DNA of 10,840 nt, from assembly GCA_022824605.1 (NCBI GenBank), contig JAJDZO010000021.1, positions 1-10,840 of the forward strand, given 5' to 3'. The notes under the pieces were generated by a model. It saw nothing but the letters and a program-made list of their open reading frames with translations, did not search any database and was not told where the DNA came from. The DNA comes from Acidimicrobiia bacterium. Its GTDB lineage: Bacteria > Actinomycetota > Acidimicrobiia > Acidimicrobiales > Aldehydirespiratoraceae. The translations under genes were made by a program, and so were the position numbers. Positions 1 to 6,663 of the stretch are shown one piece after another. Numbering within the stretch: the stretch's first letter is position 1; every line of letters starts with the position of its first letter.

Positions 1-1013
1 GCAACCACCCGGGTGATCGGTTCGAGCCGCTCGTCGGTGGGGCCGCTGAACAGGAACGGGCGGTTGTTGGAGTCGTAGAACTCATACGGGTTCTGCCCGT
101 AGCGACGGGAGTGGCCGGTATCGAGGCTGAGCACGCGGCCGTCGGGATGCGACGCCAGGAACGCCTCGAACGACACGGTCTGCACCGGCACCAGATCAAG
201 TTCGGCGCCGACGAGATGGCCGGCCACCGCCTGGCCGGTGTAGTGGGACCACAGGCTCTCGGTCTGGCGGTCGTACATCACCAGCGACGAGTTCAACAGC
301 GCCCCGGAGGTTCCGAAGTCGAGGATGCGGTCCCCGACCCGGCGGTCGTAAGCGACCGCGGAGTTGCACAGCGGACAGTACGACACGGTGACGGGCACCC
401 CTCCGACGGTGCCGTTGACGAGTTCGTGCCAGGTCATGATCCGCAGCGGGTAGGCCCTCGCGTCGCCGTTGATCTCCAGCGCCAGCACCGGCTCCACCGC
501 CTCGAGCCACGCCGCATCGGTGGCCGGCTCGAAGGCGGGATCCTCGAGGGCGGGAATGGCGTCGGGCGGGACTACCCCGCGGATTTCCGAGAGGTCGATC
601 AGCGCAGGGGGATGGTCGGGATTGAAGGGGTCGTCCAGCGCGCTGAGAACGTCCTCGCGCGGCGTGGAGGAGATCGGCCCGGCGTCCGAGGCAGAAGTCG
701 GGTCGGTCGCCATGGCAGTGTCGGCAGCGTCGCCAGTGTCGCCAGCGTCGGCGGTGTCGGCAGCGTCGGCTGTCTCGGCTGGTTCATCGTGGCTGACAGC
801 CGCCTCGGACCCGTTGCTCGATTCGGGCACGTCGCTCGACTCGGCCCCGGCGGGTTCAGGCGCTTCGCTGCCAGACCCGACTGACGCCGACGCCGACTGC
901 GAACCCGTGACCGGCGCCTCAACGTCGGCCGAGTTCCCTGAGCAGCCAAGAATTGAAACGACCAGAACGGCCCCGGCCAGCACAGGCGCCGAGCGCCCAA
1001 GAGTCACTCGCAT
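1..1013 (-). CDS. DUF3179-family lipoprotein, 3' end cut by window edge
   Basis: Function is unknown; the DUF3179 family is exported. The reading frame is open from ATG at 1013 to the left edge, giving 337 visible residues. Residues 1-24 form a lipoprotein signal peptide: basic MRVTLGR start, hydrophobic core, then lipobox ILGC with Cys24 as the lipidated residue. Residues about 25-115 are an Ala/Asp/Ser/Glu-rich linker that includes a perfect-period hexapeptide repeat. The folded domain starts near residue 120 and carries the family hallmarks NGDARAYPLRIMTWHE, VSYCPLCNSAVAYDR (Cys213 and Cys216 form a CxxC) and FGTSGALLNSSLVMYDRQT, then GHSRRYGQNPYEFYDS. A GAGG lies about 8 bases before the ATG. 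It follows ccmH by 144 bp on the same strand, so it could be co-transcribed, but no functional tie to cytochrome maturation is shown. The family call is confident; the role is not known. Confidence 0.85.
   Translation of the reverse strand, partial: MRVTLGRSAPVLAGAVLVVSILGCSGNSADVEAPVTGSQSASASVGSGSEAPEPAGAESSDVPESSNGSEAAVSHDEPAETADAADTADAGDTGDAADTAMATDPTSASDAGPISSTPREDVLSALDDPFNPDHPPALIDLSEIRGVVPPDAIPALEDPAFEPATDAAWLEAVEPVLALEINGDARAYPLRIMTWHELVNGTVGGVPVTVSYCPLCNSAVAYDRRVGDRILDFGTSGALLNSSLVMYDRQTESLWSHYTGQAVAGHLVGAELDLVPVQTVSFEAFLASHPDGRVLSLDTGHSRRYGQNPYEFYDSNNRPFLFSGPTDERLEPITRVV
714..767 (-). repeat. 18-bp tandem repeat, three units, inside the DUF3179 gene
   Basis: Three head-to-tail 18-bp units lie at 714-731, 732-749 and 750-767, with a degenerate fourth at 768-785. 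On the plus strand each resembles ggcagtgtcggcagcgtc. On the coding strand each unit encodes the hexapeptide DA(A/G)DT(A/G), giving an acidic, flexible linker between the lipid anchor and the DUF3179 domain. The unit is a multiple of three, so copy-number change would alter linker length without a frameshift. Confidence 0.8.
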
Positions 1014-1086
1014 CCCTTGGCCTCGATCGCGGACCGACCACCGGCGAGACGCTCGACACGCGCGGCGCGCCCACAAGTCACTCGCA
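993..1086. repeat. imperfect direct repeat duplicating the DUF3179 start region
   Basis: Two 20-base copies at 993-1012 and 1067-1086 match at 18 of 20 positions (gcgccca, two differing bases, then agtcactcgca). With weaker matching beyond them, the similarity reaches about 31 bases. The left copy covers the ATG start and first codons of the DUF3179 lipoprotein. The right copy lies 74 bp upstream in the ccmH-to-DUF3179 gap, with GTG in place of ATG. The 74-base offset is not a multiple of three, so the upstream copy is not in frame with the gene. It looks like a remnant of a small duplication. Confidence 0.55.
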
Positions 1087-1157
1087 CATTGCGGGCCATA
1101 CCGGCGCAACTCTACGTGGCAGCGCGGACTTAGGCTTGCAGCTGCCGGCGCTTGATC

Positions 1158-2546
1158 TCAACTACCGACGGCGGTGCGTAGGCCCTGGTCTTCGATCAGG
1201 CGCAGCAAGTCGGGGGGTTGGCGCCCGAGGGTGTCGAAGGCGGCTAGATCGGCACGGGCGCCAGCTAGGTCGGCCTGCTGCCACCGAGCGAATGCCCGGT
1301 ACGCCAATGCCGAGGGGTTGGACGGATCGGCGGCCAGCGCGGCGTCGAGGTACTCCACTCCCAGCTCCAGCAGTTCGGGGTCGCCGCTGCGAACCAGCAG
1401 CCAGCCCCGCCCCGCGAGCACGTCGGGATCGTCGGGCCGAGACTCCAGAACCCAATCGAGGAACTGAACCGCTTCGAGAAGATCGCCGCGCCCGGCCAGG
1501 GCCTCGGCCGCGACCAGCGCCTCGTCCACGCTCAGCGCGGCCTCGCTGAAAGCAGGGCGCTCATCGAGGGATGCCAAGGCGTCGACGGCCGCCAACGCGT
1601 CGGCGGAACTCGCCGCGGCCACCCGTTCGCGCACTTGAGCCTGAGCGAGCAGTTCCTCCGCGTAGGGGGGCGGGTCGAGCGAGTCGAACACGGCCAGCTC
1701 GACGGCCGCGGTGGACCCGTCACCCTGCTCAAGAGACACGATGGCCCGGAACAGGCGGGCGTCGGGGTAGGCGGGATCAGAGGCGATGGCGTCGTCGAGA
1801 TACCGGGCCGCGGTGTCCGGATCGCCGCGCCGTGACGTGAGCCAGCCCCGGTAGGTGAGCGCCTCCGGGTTGGAGGGCTGAAGCTCAAGGGCATCGTCGT
1901 AGGCCGCGATGGCACCGTCGAGGTCGCCTTCGCCCAGGCGGCGCTGGGCCTCGAAGATCAACTCCCGGCTGGTGACCCGGATCTCGCCGCTGATGGAGCC
2001 GTCGGCGCTGCGGCTTCCCGACGAGCGGGCCACCAACAGCCCGGCCCCGGTGGTCACCACCACCACGGCGACGGTCCACACCACCGCGTTGCGCCTCCGC
2101 CGGCGACGCGCCGACAGGCCAGCTTGTGACGGTTGCGTCTCCGGCGTGGGGGCGGGATCTCCGCCCGAGCGGAGCATCACCACCACCACGGCCGCGATGC
2201 CGCCGGCGGCGATCACCGGCAGGATCCACACCAGGCTGGTGATGCCCGAACCCGACGGGTTGTAGTCGATGTCGACGTCGTAGGCCGCCACCAGCTGGTC
2301 GCGGATGTAGGCGTCGCTGCGGCCCTCGTCCACCCACACCGCGATCTGGCGCCGTATCTCGCGGGCCACCGGCACGTCGCTCTCGGCCACCGACTGGCCG
2401 GCGCACACCGGGCAGGCGAAGTCGTCGGCCAGGATGCGGACACGGTCGGCGTTGGTCTTGGGCGGGCCCTCGTCGACCGCGCCATAGACGAAGGCCGCCA
2501 CGGCCAGCACCAGCGCCGCCAACCAGCTCGCAGCCCGCCGGCTCAT
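1158..2546 (-). CDS. ccmH: CcmH-CcmI fusion: cytochrome c maturation thiol reductase with TPR domain
   Basis: It reduces the CxxCH thiols of apocytochrome c and presents the apoprotein to CcmF for heme attachment. The protein has 462 residues. Residues 5-24 are a membrane segment. Residues 36-98 are the CcmH helical domain with the redox motif FACPVCAGQS (Cys45, Cys48) and the family pattern REIRRQIAVWVDEGRSDAYIRDQLV. Membrane segments follow at about 102-125 and 153-172, split by a basic RRRRRR stretch. Residues 193-450 are TPRs in two homologous blocks (about 195-300 and 342-450), equivalent to the CcmI/CycH apocytochrome-binding part. The ATG at 2546 is chosen because GGGAG sits at 2551-2555. 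A GTG at 2612 would add 22 residues encoded by the 12-bp repeats and is less likely. It is the last ccm gene, 99 bp after ccmG. It is longer than stand-alone CcmH because of the fusion. Confidence 0.93.
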   Translation of the reverse strand: MSRRAASWLAALVLAVAAFVYGAVDEGPPKTNADRVRILADDFACPVCAGQSVAESDVPVAREIRRQIAVWVDEGRSDAYIRDQLVAAYDVDIDYNPSGSGITSLVWILPVIAAGGIAAVVVVMLRSGGDPAPTPETQPSQAGLSARRRRRRNAVVWTVAVVVVTTGAGLLVARSSGSRSADGSISGEIRVTSRELIFEAQRRLGEGDLDGAIAAYDDALELQPSNPEALTYRGWLTSRRGDPDTAARYLDDAIASDPAYPDARLFRAIVSLEQGDGSTAAVELAVFDSLDPPPYAEELLAQAQVRERVAAASSADALAAVDALASLDERPAFSEAALSVDEALVAAEALAGRGDLLEAVQFLDWVLESRPDDPDVLAGRGWLLVRSGDPELLELGVEYLDAALAADPSNPSALAYRAFARWQQADLAGARADLAAFDTLGRQPPDLLRLIEDQGLRTAVGS

Positions 2547-2550
2547 GTTG

Positions 2551-2555
2551 CTCCC
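2551..2555 (-). promoter_or_regulatory. ribosome binding site that decides the ccmH start
   Basis: On the minus strand GGGAG is followed four bases later by the ATG at 2546-2544. This is the best Shine-Dalgarno match near the possible ccmH starts and argues against the upstream in-frame GTG at 2612. The lead into ccmH is unlike the overlapping junctions upstream, so ccmH probably has independent initiation rather than translational coupling. Confidence 0.6.
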
Positions 2556-2572
2556 GCCGACCAGAACAGGCC

Positions 2573-2608
2573 GAGCGAATAGGCGAGCGAATGGGCGAGC
2601 GGGCGCGC
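2573..2608. repeat. 12-bp tandem repeat in the ccmG-ccmH gap
   Basis: Units are gagcgaataggc (2573-2584), gagcgaatgggc (2585-2596) and the degenerate gagcgggcgcgc (2597-2608). They lie in the 99-bp gap between the ccmG stop and the ccmH start. In the frame of ccmH they would read as a basic, Ala/Phe-containing stretch (RPFARLFARP), which does not look like a signal peptide extension. The gap also contains a second copy of the ccmH start context, CAACATGAGCCGG, overlapping the ccmG stop codon. Confidence 0.7.
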
Positions 2609-2645
2609 GCACCGCCGGTGCAGGGTCATGGACGGCCGCTCCGGC

Positions 2646-3245
2646 TCATGTTGGCGCTGTGAGCTCGGTGATCACGTCGTCGATGCCGTCGGCGGTGACC
2701 CCTCCGAGCTGCTTCCACACCACCACGCCCGAGGGCGCGACCAGGTACGACTCGGGCACGCCGGTCACGCCGTAGGCGATGGCCGCCTCGCCTGCCCCGG
2801 TGGCCACCACCGGCCAGTCGCCGCCGTTGACGGCAAAGAACTCCCGAACGTTCTCGGCGGCGTCGTCGAACACGATCGACACGATCCGAGCGTCTCCCGC
2901 CGCGGCGTGGCGCTCAGCGAAGGCCACCAACTCCGGGTGCTCGATGATGCACGGCACACAGGTGGTGGAGAAGAAGTTGACGATCACCCAACGCCCCCGC
3001 CACCGGTCGAGGTTGAAGGACTCGCCCTCGGTGGTCTCCCCCACCACCGGTGGTGCTAGCCCGCCCAGGATCGGGCTGGAGGCGTTGCGCTCGAACGCCG
3101 AGTCGCGGGTGGCCAGCACCACCACCAACAGCGCGGCCGCCATGGCCACCGCCACCGCGACCAACACCGTCCGCCGACGGCGGATGCCCGACGCGGAGGG
3201 CCGCTGCGCGGCCAGACCCGGCTCGGTCTCACCGATGGTGCTCAC
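2646..3245 (-). CDS. ccmG: CcmG/DsbE thioredoxin-like protein
   Basis: A membrane-anchored thioredoxin-fold protein that passes reducing equivalents, in the family usually from CcdA/DsbD, to CcmH and apocytochrome c outside the membrane. It has 199 residues. A basic IRRRR precedes one membrane anchor at about 26-45. The domain has VIVNFFSTTCVPCIIEHPEL with Cys96 and Cys99 as the redox pair, and the cis-Pro loop GVTGVPESYLV with Pro164, typical of CcmG/DsbE. The usual Trp before the first Cys is replaced by Thr, which is unusual. Start is GTG at 3245, overlapping the ccmF stop by four bases (GTGA), so translation is probably coupled; no strong ribosome site is seen. No CcdA/DsbD partner lies in the window. 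Confidence 0.93.
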   Translation of the reverse strand: MSTIGETEPGLAAQRPSASGIRRRRTVLVAVAVAMAAALLVVVLATRDSAFERNASSPILGGLAPPVVGETTEGESFNLDRWRGRWVIVNFFSTTCVPCIIEHPELVAFAERHAAAGDARIVSIVFDDAAENVREFFAVNGGDWPVVATGAGEAAIAYGVTGVPESYLVAPSGVVVWKQLGGVTADGIDDVITELTAPT

Positions 3246-5209
3246 CGCGCCGGCTCGGTGACGGCCAAATCTTCGACTGGTCTGCGGTGTCGGGAACCCG
3301 CCGGTATCAGCGACAGAGCAGTCCCCGCGGCCATCACGATGCCGCCCAGCCACAGCCAAACCACCATCGGCTGCACGGTCACCCGCAGGATCACCCGGTC
3401 GGCGCCCGCCTCTTCGGGGAACTGCAGCACCGACAGGGCCACGTCGTCGCGCAGGGTGGAGCGCACCGACGGGATCCCGATGGTCTGGGAGGCGAACGGG
3501 TAGGTGGCTATGGCCGGCCCGTATGTCTTGGCATCGTCGACCCGCACGAAAGCCACCCGCTCGGTGCGGTTCCCATGATCCACCACCGCGGAACCCACGT
3601 AGACGATCTCGTGACCCGCGAACGCAGCCGCCTGACCGGCCGCCAGATCGAACTCCGCCTGACGCACGTAGGACTGGCTGGCCGCGAAGGCCACCGCCAC
3701 CAGCACCACGCCGATGTGCACGATCATGCCGCCGTTGGTGCGTCCCACCAGGCCTCGCCAGCGGTGACGGCGCACCGCCAGCAGCACTTGACGCAGAGCA
3801 GCACCCCCGGCGAAGCCGCCCAGCCCGAAGGCCAGCAACGGCGCCCAGCCCCGAGCCCCGGCCACCACCGACAGCACCAGCGCCGCCGCCGCGACCCACA
3901 TCGGCGCCATCAGCCTGCGGCTCAACAGTTCAGTGGGAGGGCGGCGCGACTCGCCCGCCCAGGGCAGCATGGGCGCCACCGCCATCAACAACAGCAGCGC
4001 CAAGCCGATGGGGCGGGTCATCCGGTCGAAGTACGGGTTGCCCACCGAGATGGTGCGGCCGTCGAAGGCCTCCACCAGCAGCGGGAACACCGTGCCGAGC
4101 AGCACCACGAACGCGAACGCCGCGAACAGGGCGTTGTTGGCCAGGAAGGCGCCCTCGCGTGACACCGGCGCCGCGATGCGGCCCGGACTTCGCAGGCGGT
4201 CGCCCCGCCAAGCGATGAGAGCCAGCGACACCGCCACAATCACCGCGAAGAAGCCGAGGATGGCCGGGCCGATGCCCGACTCGGTGAAGGAGTGCACCGA
4301 CGCCAGCACGCCCGAGCGGGTGAGGAACGTCCCCAGGATCGTGAGCGAGAAGGTGGCGATCACCAGCGACAGGTTCCACACCCGCAGGATCCCGCGCCGC
4401 TGCTGCACCATCACCGAATGCAGGTACGCGGTGCCCGTCAGCCACGGCAGCAGCGAAGCGTTCTCCACCGGGTCCCAGGCCCAGTAACCGCCCCAGCCCA
4501 ACGTCTCGTAGCTCCACCATGCCCCGAGAACGATCCCGAACGTGAGGAAGCCCCAGGCGGCCACCGTCCAGCGCCGGGTGGCGGCCAGCCAATCCTCCCC
4601 CAGGCGCCCGGTGGCCAGTGCCGCCACCGCGAAGGCGAAGGGCACGGTGAACCCCACGTAGCCGAGGTACAGGATCGGCGGGTGGAACGCCATCAGGATG
4701 TGGTTCTGCAGCAGCGGGTTGGGGCCGGGGCCGTCGTAGCCCGCGGGAACCTCGACTGCGATGAACGGGTCGGCCGGACCGACCATGAGCGCGAAGAAGA
4801 AGGCGCTGACCGCGAACATCACCAGCATCGCCCACCCCAGCAGCGGATCGCCGAGGCGCTTGCGGAACTTCACCGCCACTGCCACCGCGTAGCCGCACAG
4901 CACCAGCACCCACAGCAGGATCGACCCCTCCAACGCCGACCACATGGTGGCCACGTTGAACACCGGCGGCGTGGTGGACGAGCCGTTGTCGGCCACGAAC
5001 TTCACCGTGAAATCCCGGGTGATGAGGGCCCGCTCCATGGCCACCACCGCCACCACCGCGGCAGCAGCCATGGCGAAGGTGGCCCCGCGGGCGTGGCGGA
5101 GCGCGAACCGCATCCGCCCGGTGACGCCCAACCCGCACACGACGAAACCCACTAGGGCCGCGCCCAGCCCCGCGGCAACCGCCGCCGAGCCGAGCGCTAC
5201 GTTGCTCAC
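3242..5209 (-). CDS. ccmF: CcmF heme lyase subunit, cytochrome c biogenesis
   Basis: Integral membrane core of the System I synthetase, which takes heme from holo-CcmE and attaches it to apocytochrome c. It has 655 residues, the usual length, with many membrane segments. Family signatures in order: WSALEGSILLW (90-100), QNHILMAFHPPILYLGYVGF (168-187, with His170 and His176), the WWD heme-handling motif WGGYWAWDPVEN (239-250), AYLHS with His264, GTFLTRSGVLASVHSF (293-308, His306), and GGMIVHIGVV near 490, matching the fourth conserved His region. A periplasmic-side domain follows, then a final membrane segment. Start is GTG at 5209, four bases after the ccmE stop. The stop overlaps the ccmG start. 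I see no truncation or missing key residue. Confidence 0.97.
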   Translation of the reverse strand: MSNVALGSAAVAAGLGAALVGFVVCGLGVTGRMRFALRHARGATFAMAAAAVVAVVAMERALITRDFTVKFVADNGSSTTPPVFNVATMWSALEGSILLWVLVLCGYAVAVAVKFRKRLGDPLLGWAMLVMFAVSAFFFALMVGPADPFIAVEVPAGYDGPGPNPLLQNHILMAFHPPILYLGYVGFTVPFAFAVAALATGRLGEDWLAATRRWTVAAWGFLTFGIVLGAWWSYETLGWGGYWAWDPVENASLLPWLTGTAYLHSVMVQQRRGILRVWNLSLVIATFSLTILGTFLTRSGVLASVHSFTESGIGPAILGFFAVIVAVSLALIAWRGDRLRSPGRIAAPVSREGAFLANNALFAAFAFVVLLGTVFPLLVEAFDGRTISVGNPYFDRMTRPIGLALLLLMAVAPMLPWAGESRRPPTELLSRRLMAPMWVAAAALVLSVVAGARGWAPLLAFGLGGFAGGAALRQVLLAVRRHRWRGLVGRTNGGMIVHIGVVLVAVAFAASQSYVRQAEFDLAAGQAAAFAGHEIVYVGSAVVDHGNRTERVAFVRVDDAKTYGPAIATYPFASQTIGIPSVRSTLRDDVALSVLQFPEEAGADRVILRVTVQPMVVWLWLGGIVMAAGTALSLIPAGSRHRRPVEDLAVTEPAR

Positions 5210-5213
5210 GGAA

Positions 5214-5756
5214 TCACGGCACCGTGCCGCTCTGGTCGGCTTCGGTGACGCGCTCGTCGTAGTCGTCGCGCTGGCGGTAGTCGTTGTCGTGCTTCACCAG
5301 CATCCGGTCCGACGCGAAATGCCAGCCGTCGGCGGCGGACGGCGCAGGGGCGGGACCCTGCCGCCAGGCCCCTTCGAGCACCACCGGCACGCCGGGCTGG
5401 AACAACTCGGGCGGGTCACCGGAGTGGACCACGTCGACCACAGCCCCGTCGAAGCCGACCGGGAAGGTCAGCACCGGCCGGTCGCCGTCGAAGGCGTGCT
5501 CCGGCTCGGACAGGGGCGTGCCCTGCAGACGGAAGCGCTGCGAGGCGAGTTCGTCGCGCCGCTCCACCGCCTCGTCCGCGTTGTAGAAGAACAGCGCGGC
5601 GTCTCCGAGCAGGTTCGATACGAGCAGCCCCACGGCGGCGACCACCGCCACGATCACCGCCGCCGCGATCCAGCGTCGGCTGTTCCCACGATGCCGGACC
5701 GGACGGGGCGTGAGCGGCGAGAGGTCCGTGTCCACGGCGTCCGCCGGGTTGCCCAT
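5214..5756 (-). CDS. ccmE: CcmE heme chaperone
   Basis: It carries heme from the CcmABCD complex to CcmF, binding it covalently through a His. It has 180 residues: a cytoplasmic tail with NSRRW, a membrane anchor at about 29-49, then an OB-fold domain with FFYNADEAV, RFRLQGTP and VVLEGAW. The hallmark LVKHDNDYR gives His156 as the heme-attachment residue and Tyr160 as the axial residue (HxxxY class, not the Cys variant seen in some lineages). The C-terminal tail is acidic. The ATG at 5756 is chosen because AGGGG, overlapping the ccmD stop, sits just upstream, and because the tail before the anchor has normal length. The longer open frame upstream overlaps ccmD and is not supported. Gaps to ccmD and ccmF are 5 and 4 bases. 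Confidence 0.96.
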   Translation of the reverse strand: MGNPADAVDTDLSPLTPRPVRHRGNSRRWIAAAVIVAVVAAVGLLVSNLLGDAALFFYNADEAVERRDELASQRFRLQGTPLSEPEHAFDGDRPVLTFPVGFDGAVVDVVHSGDPPELFQPGVPVVLEGAWRQGPAPAPSAADGWHFASDRMLVKHDNDYRQRDDYDERVTEADQSGTVP

Positions 5757-5761
5757 GGCCC

Positions 5762-5899
5762 CTACTCGCCGCGCTCGACGGTGCGGGCGCGCACCCGCCG
5801 CATGAGCCGTCGGCCGCGCAGCACCAACGCTGCGGCGTAGGCGCCCACGACGGCCAACGTCACCGCCCAGGCGCCGAGCACGTAACCCGCGTGGCTCAT
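5762..5899 (-). CDS. ccmD: CcmD small membrane protein
   Basis: A tiny membrane protein that stabilises the CcmABC-CcmE complex and helps release holo-CcmE. It has 45 residues: MSHAGYVLGAWAVT start, one hydrophobic segment at about 7-27, then a strongly basic tail LRGRRLMRRVRAR ending in VERGE. This matches CcmD in size, the Tyr/Trp-containing start and the single-pass arrangement with a positive inside tail. The sequence is too short and divergent for identity by motif alone, so position carries weight: it lies exactly between ccmC and ccmE, its ATG overlaps the ccmC stop (ATGA), and five bases separate it from ccmE. Confidence 0.9.
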   Translation of the reverse strand: MSHAGYVLGAWAVTLAVVGAYAAALVLRGRRLMRRVRARTVERGE

Positions 5900-6663
5900 C
5901 GAACCGCCTCGGCCCGCCGAGCCGCGAGCGCGTCATCAACCTCGAGCATCTGGAACTGCCGCTCGAGCCAGGCGATACGGAACCGGTGCACCACCATCCA
6001 CAGAATCGCCATCGCGGTCACGACGAAAGCCAGGAACAGGGTGAACAGGGTGAGGTCCTCGAGCTTGCCGTCGGTGAGGGAGGACTGCTGATGCAGCGTG
6101 CGGTTGGCCCACCAGTTCACCGAACGGTTCACGATCAAGATGTTGACTGCGCCGACGAGCCCGACCACCGCGGCCCGGGTGGCCACCGAGGACGCGTCGC
6201 CGCCGAGAGCCCGAACCGACAGGTACCCCACCATCACCAGGAACAGGATGAGGGCGGTGACGAGCCGCACATCGCCCCACTCCCAGTAGGTGCCCCAGGT
6301 GGGCCGGCCCCACAGCATGCCGGTGACCAGGGTGAGCCCGCAGAGCAGCACCCCGACCTCCGCGCCGGCGTGCGCGGTGAGGTCCCACCACACCGACCGG
6401 CGCCACAGCCACATGACCGAGCCGACCGCGGTGATCCCGAAGGCCGTGTAGGCGCCCAGAGCGGATGGCACATGCACGAAGATGATGCGCACGGCGTCGC
6501 CCTGCACATCGTCGGCCGGCACGGCCAGCAGCCCCAGCGCCGCCACCGCAGCCACCCCGACCAGGGTCACCAGCCCGAGCCAGAAGGTGAAGCGTGACCC
6601 GGTGCGGGCGGGGCCGCCGAGATAGGAGGCCACCGGTGACTCGCCTGCAGCGGGGGGCCTCAT
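5896..6663 (-). CDS. ccmC: CcmC heme delivery protein
   Basis: Six-span membrane protein that presents heme to CcmE together with CcmA, B and D. It has 255 residues. The conserved external His pair is visible: His64 in FVHVPSA and His191 in SVNWWANRTLHQ. The WWD motif between them reads WGTYWEWGDVRL (123-134). The common form is WGxxWxWDxRL, so this copy appears to carry one extra residue (Gly130) before the Asp. The N-terminal 20 residues before the first membrane segment are Pro/Gly-rich. The ATG at 6663 overlaps the ccmB stop (ATGA) and the stop overlaps the ccmD start, so translation across B-C-D is probably coupled. Confidence 0.96.
   Translation of the reverse strand: MRPPAAGESPVASYLGGPARTGSRFTFWLGLVTLVGVAAVAALGLLAVPADDVQGDAVRIIFVHVPSALGAYTAFGITAVGSVMWLWRRSVWWDLTAHAGAEVGVLLCGLTLVTGMLWGRPTWGTYWEWGDVRLVTALILFLVMVGYLSVRALGGDASSVATRAAVVGLVGAVNILIVNRSVNWWANRTLHQQSSLTDGKLEDLTLFTLFLAFVVTAMAILWMVVHRFRIAWLERQFQMLEVDDALAARRAEAVR

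Noticed and set aside
111..884. Plus-strand open frame opposite the lipoprotein gene
   Set aside because: The minus strand has a lipobox and DUF3179 motifs; the plus-strand frame has none and its VGSVGSVAS stretch reflects the 18-bp repeat.
1089..1109. Small hairpin ttgcg/cgcaa in the ccmH-to-DUF3179 gap
   Set aside because: Five pairs plus a bulged extension; likely chance in GC-rich DNA and not placed as a terminator.
1118..1146. Inverted repeat ggcagc/gctgcc after ccmH as a terminator
   Set aside because: Only six pairs with a 17-base loop and no T-tract; too weak to call.
2547..2612. GTG start for ccmH at 2612
   Set aside because: It would translate the 12-bp repeats before the signal segment, and the ATG at 2546 has a better ribosome site.
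3050..4162. Long plus-strand open frame opposite ccmF and ccmG
   Set aside because: His/Gln/Arg-rich composition typical of antisense shadow frames in GC-rich DNA; the minus strand encodes well-recognised proteins here.
5757..5939. Extended CcmE start upstream of 5756
   Set aside because: It overlaps ccmD entirely in another frame and would add a basic stretch without a match to CcmE; the ATG at 5756 has a good ribosome site.
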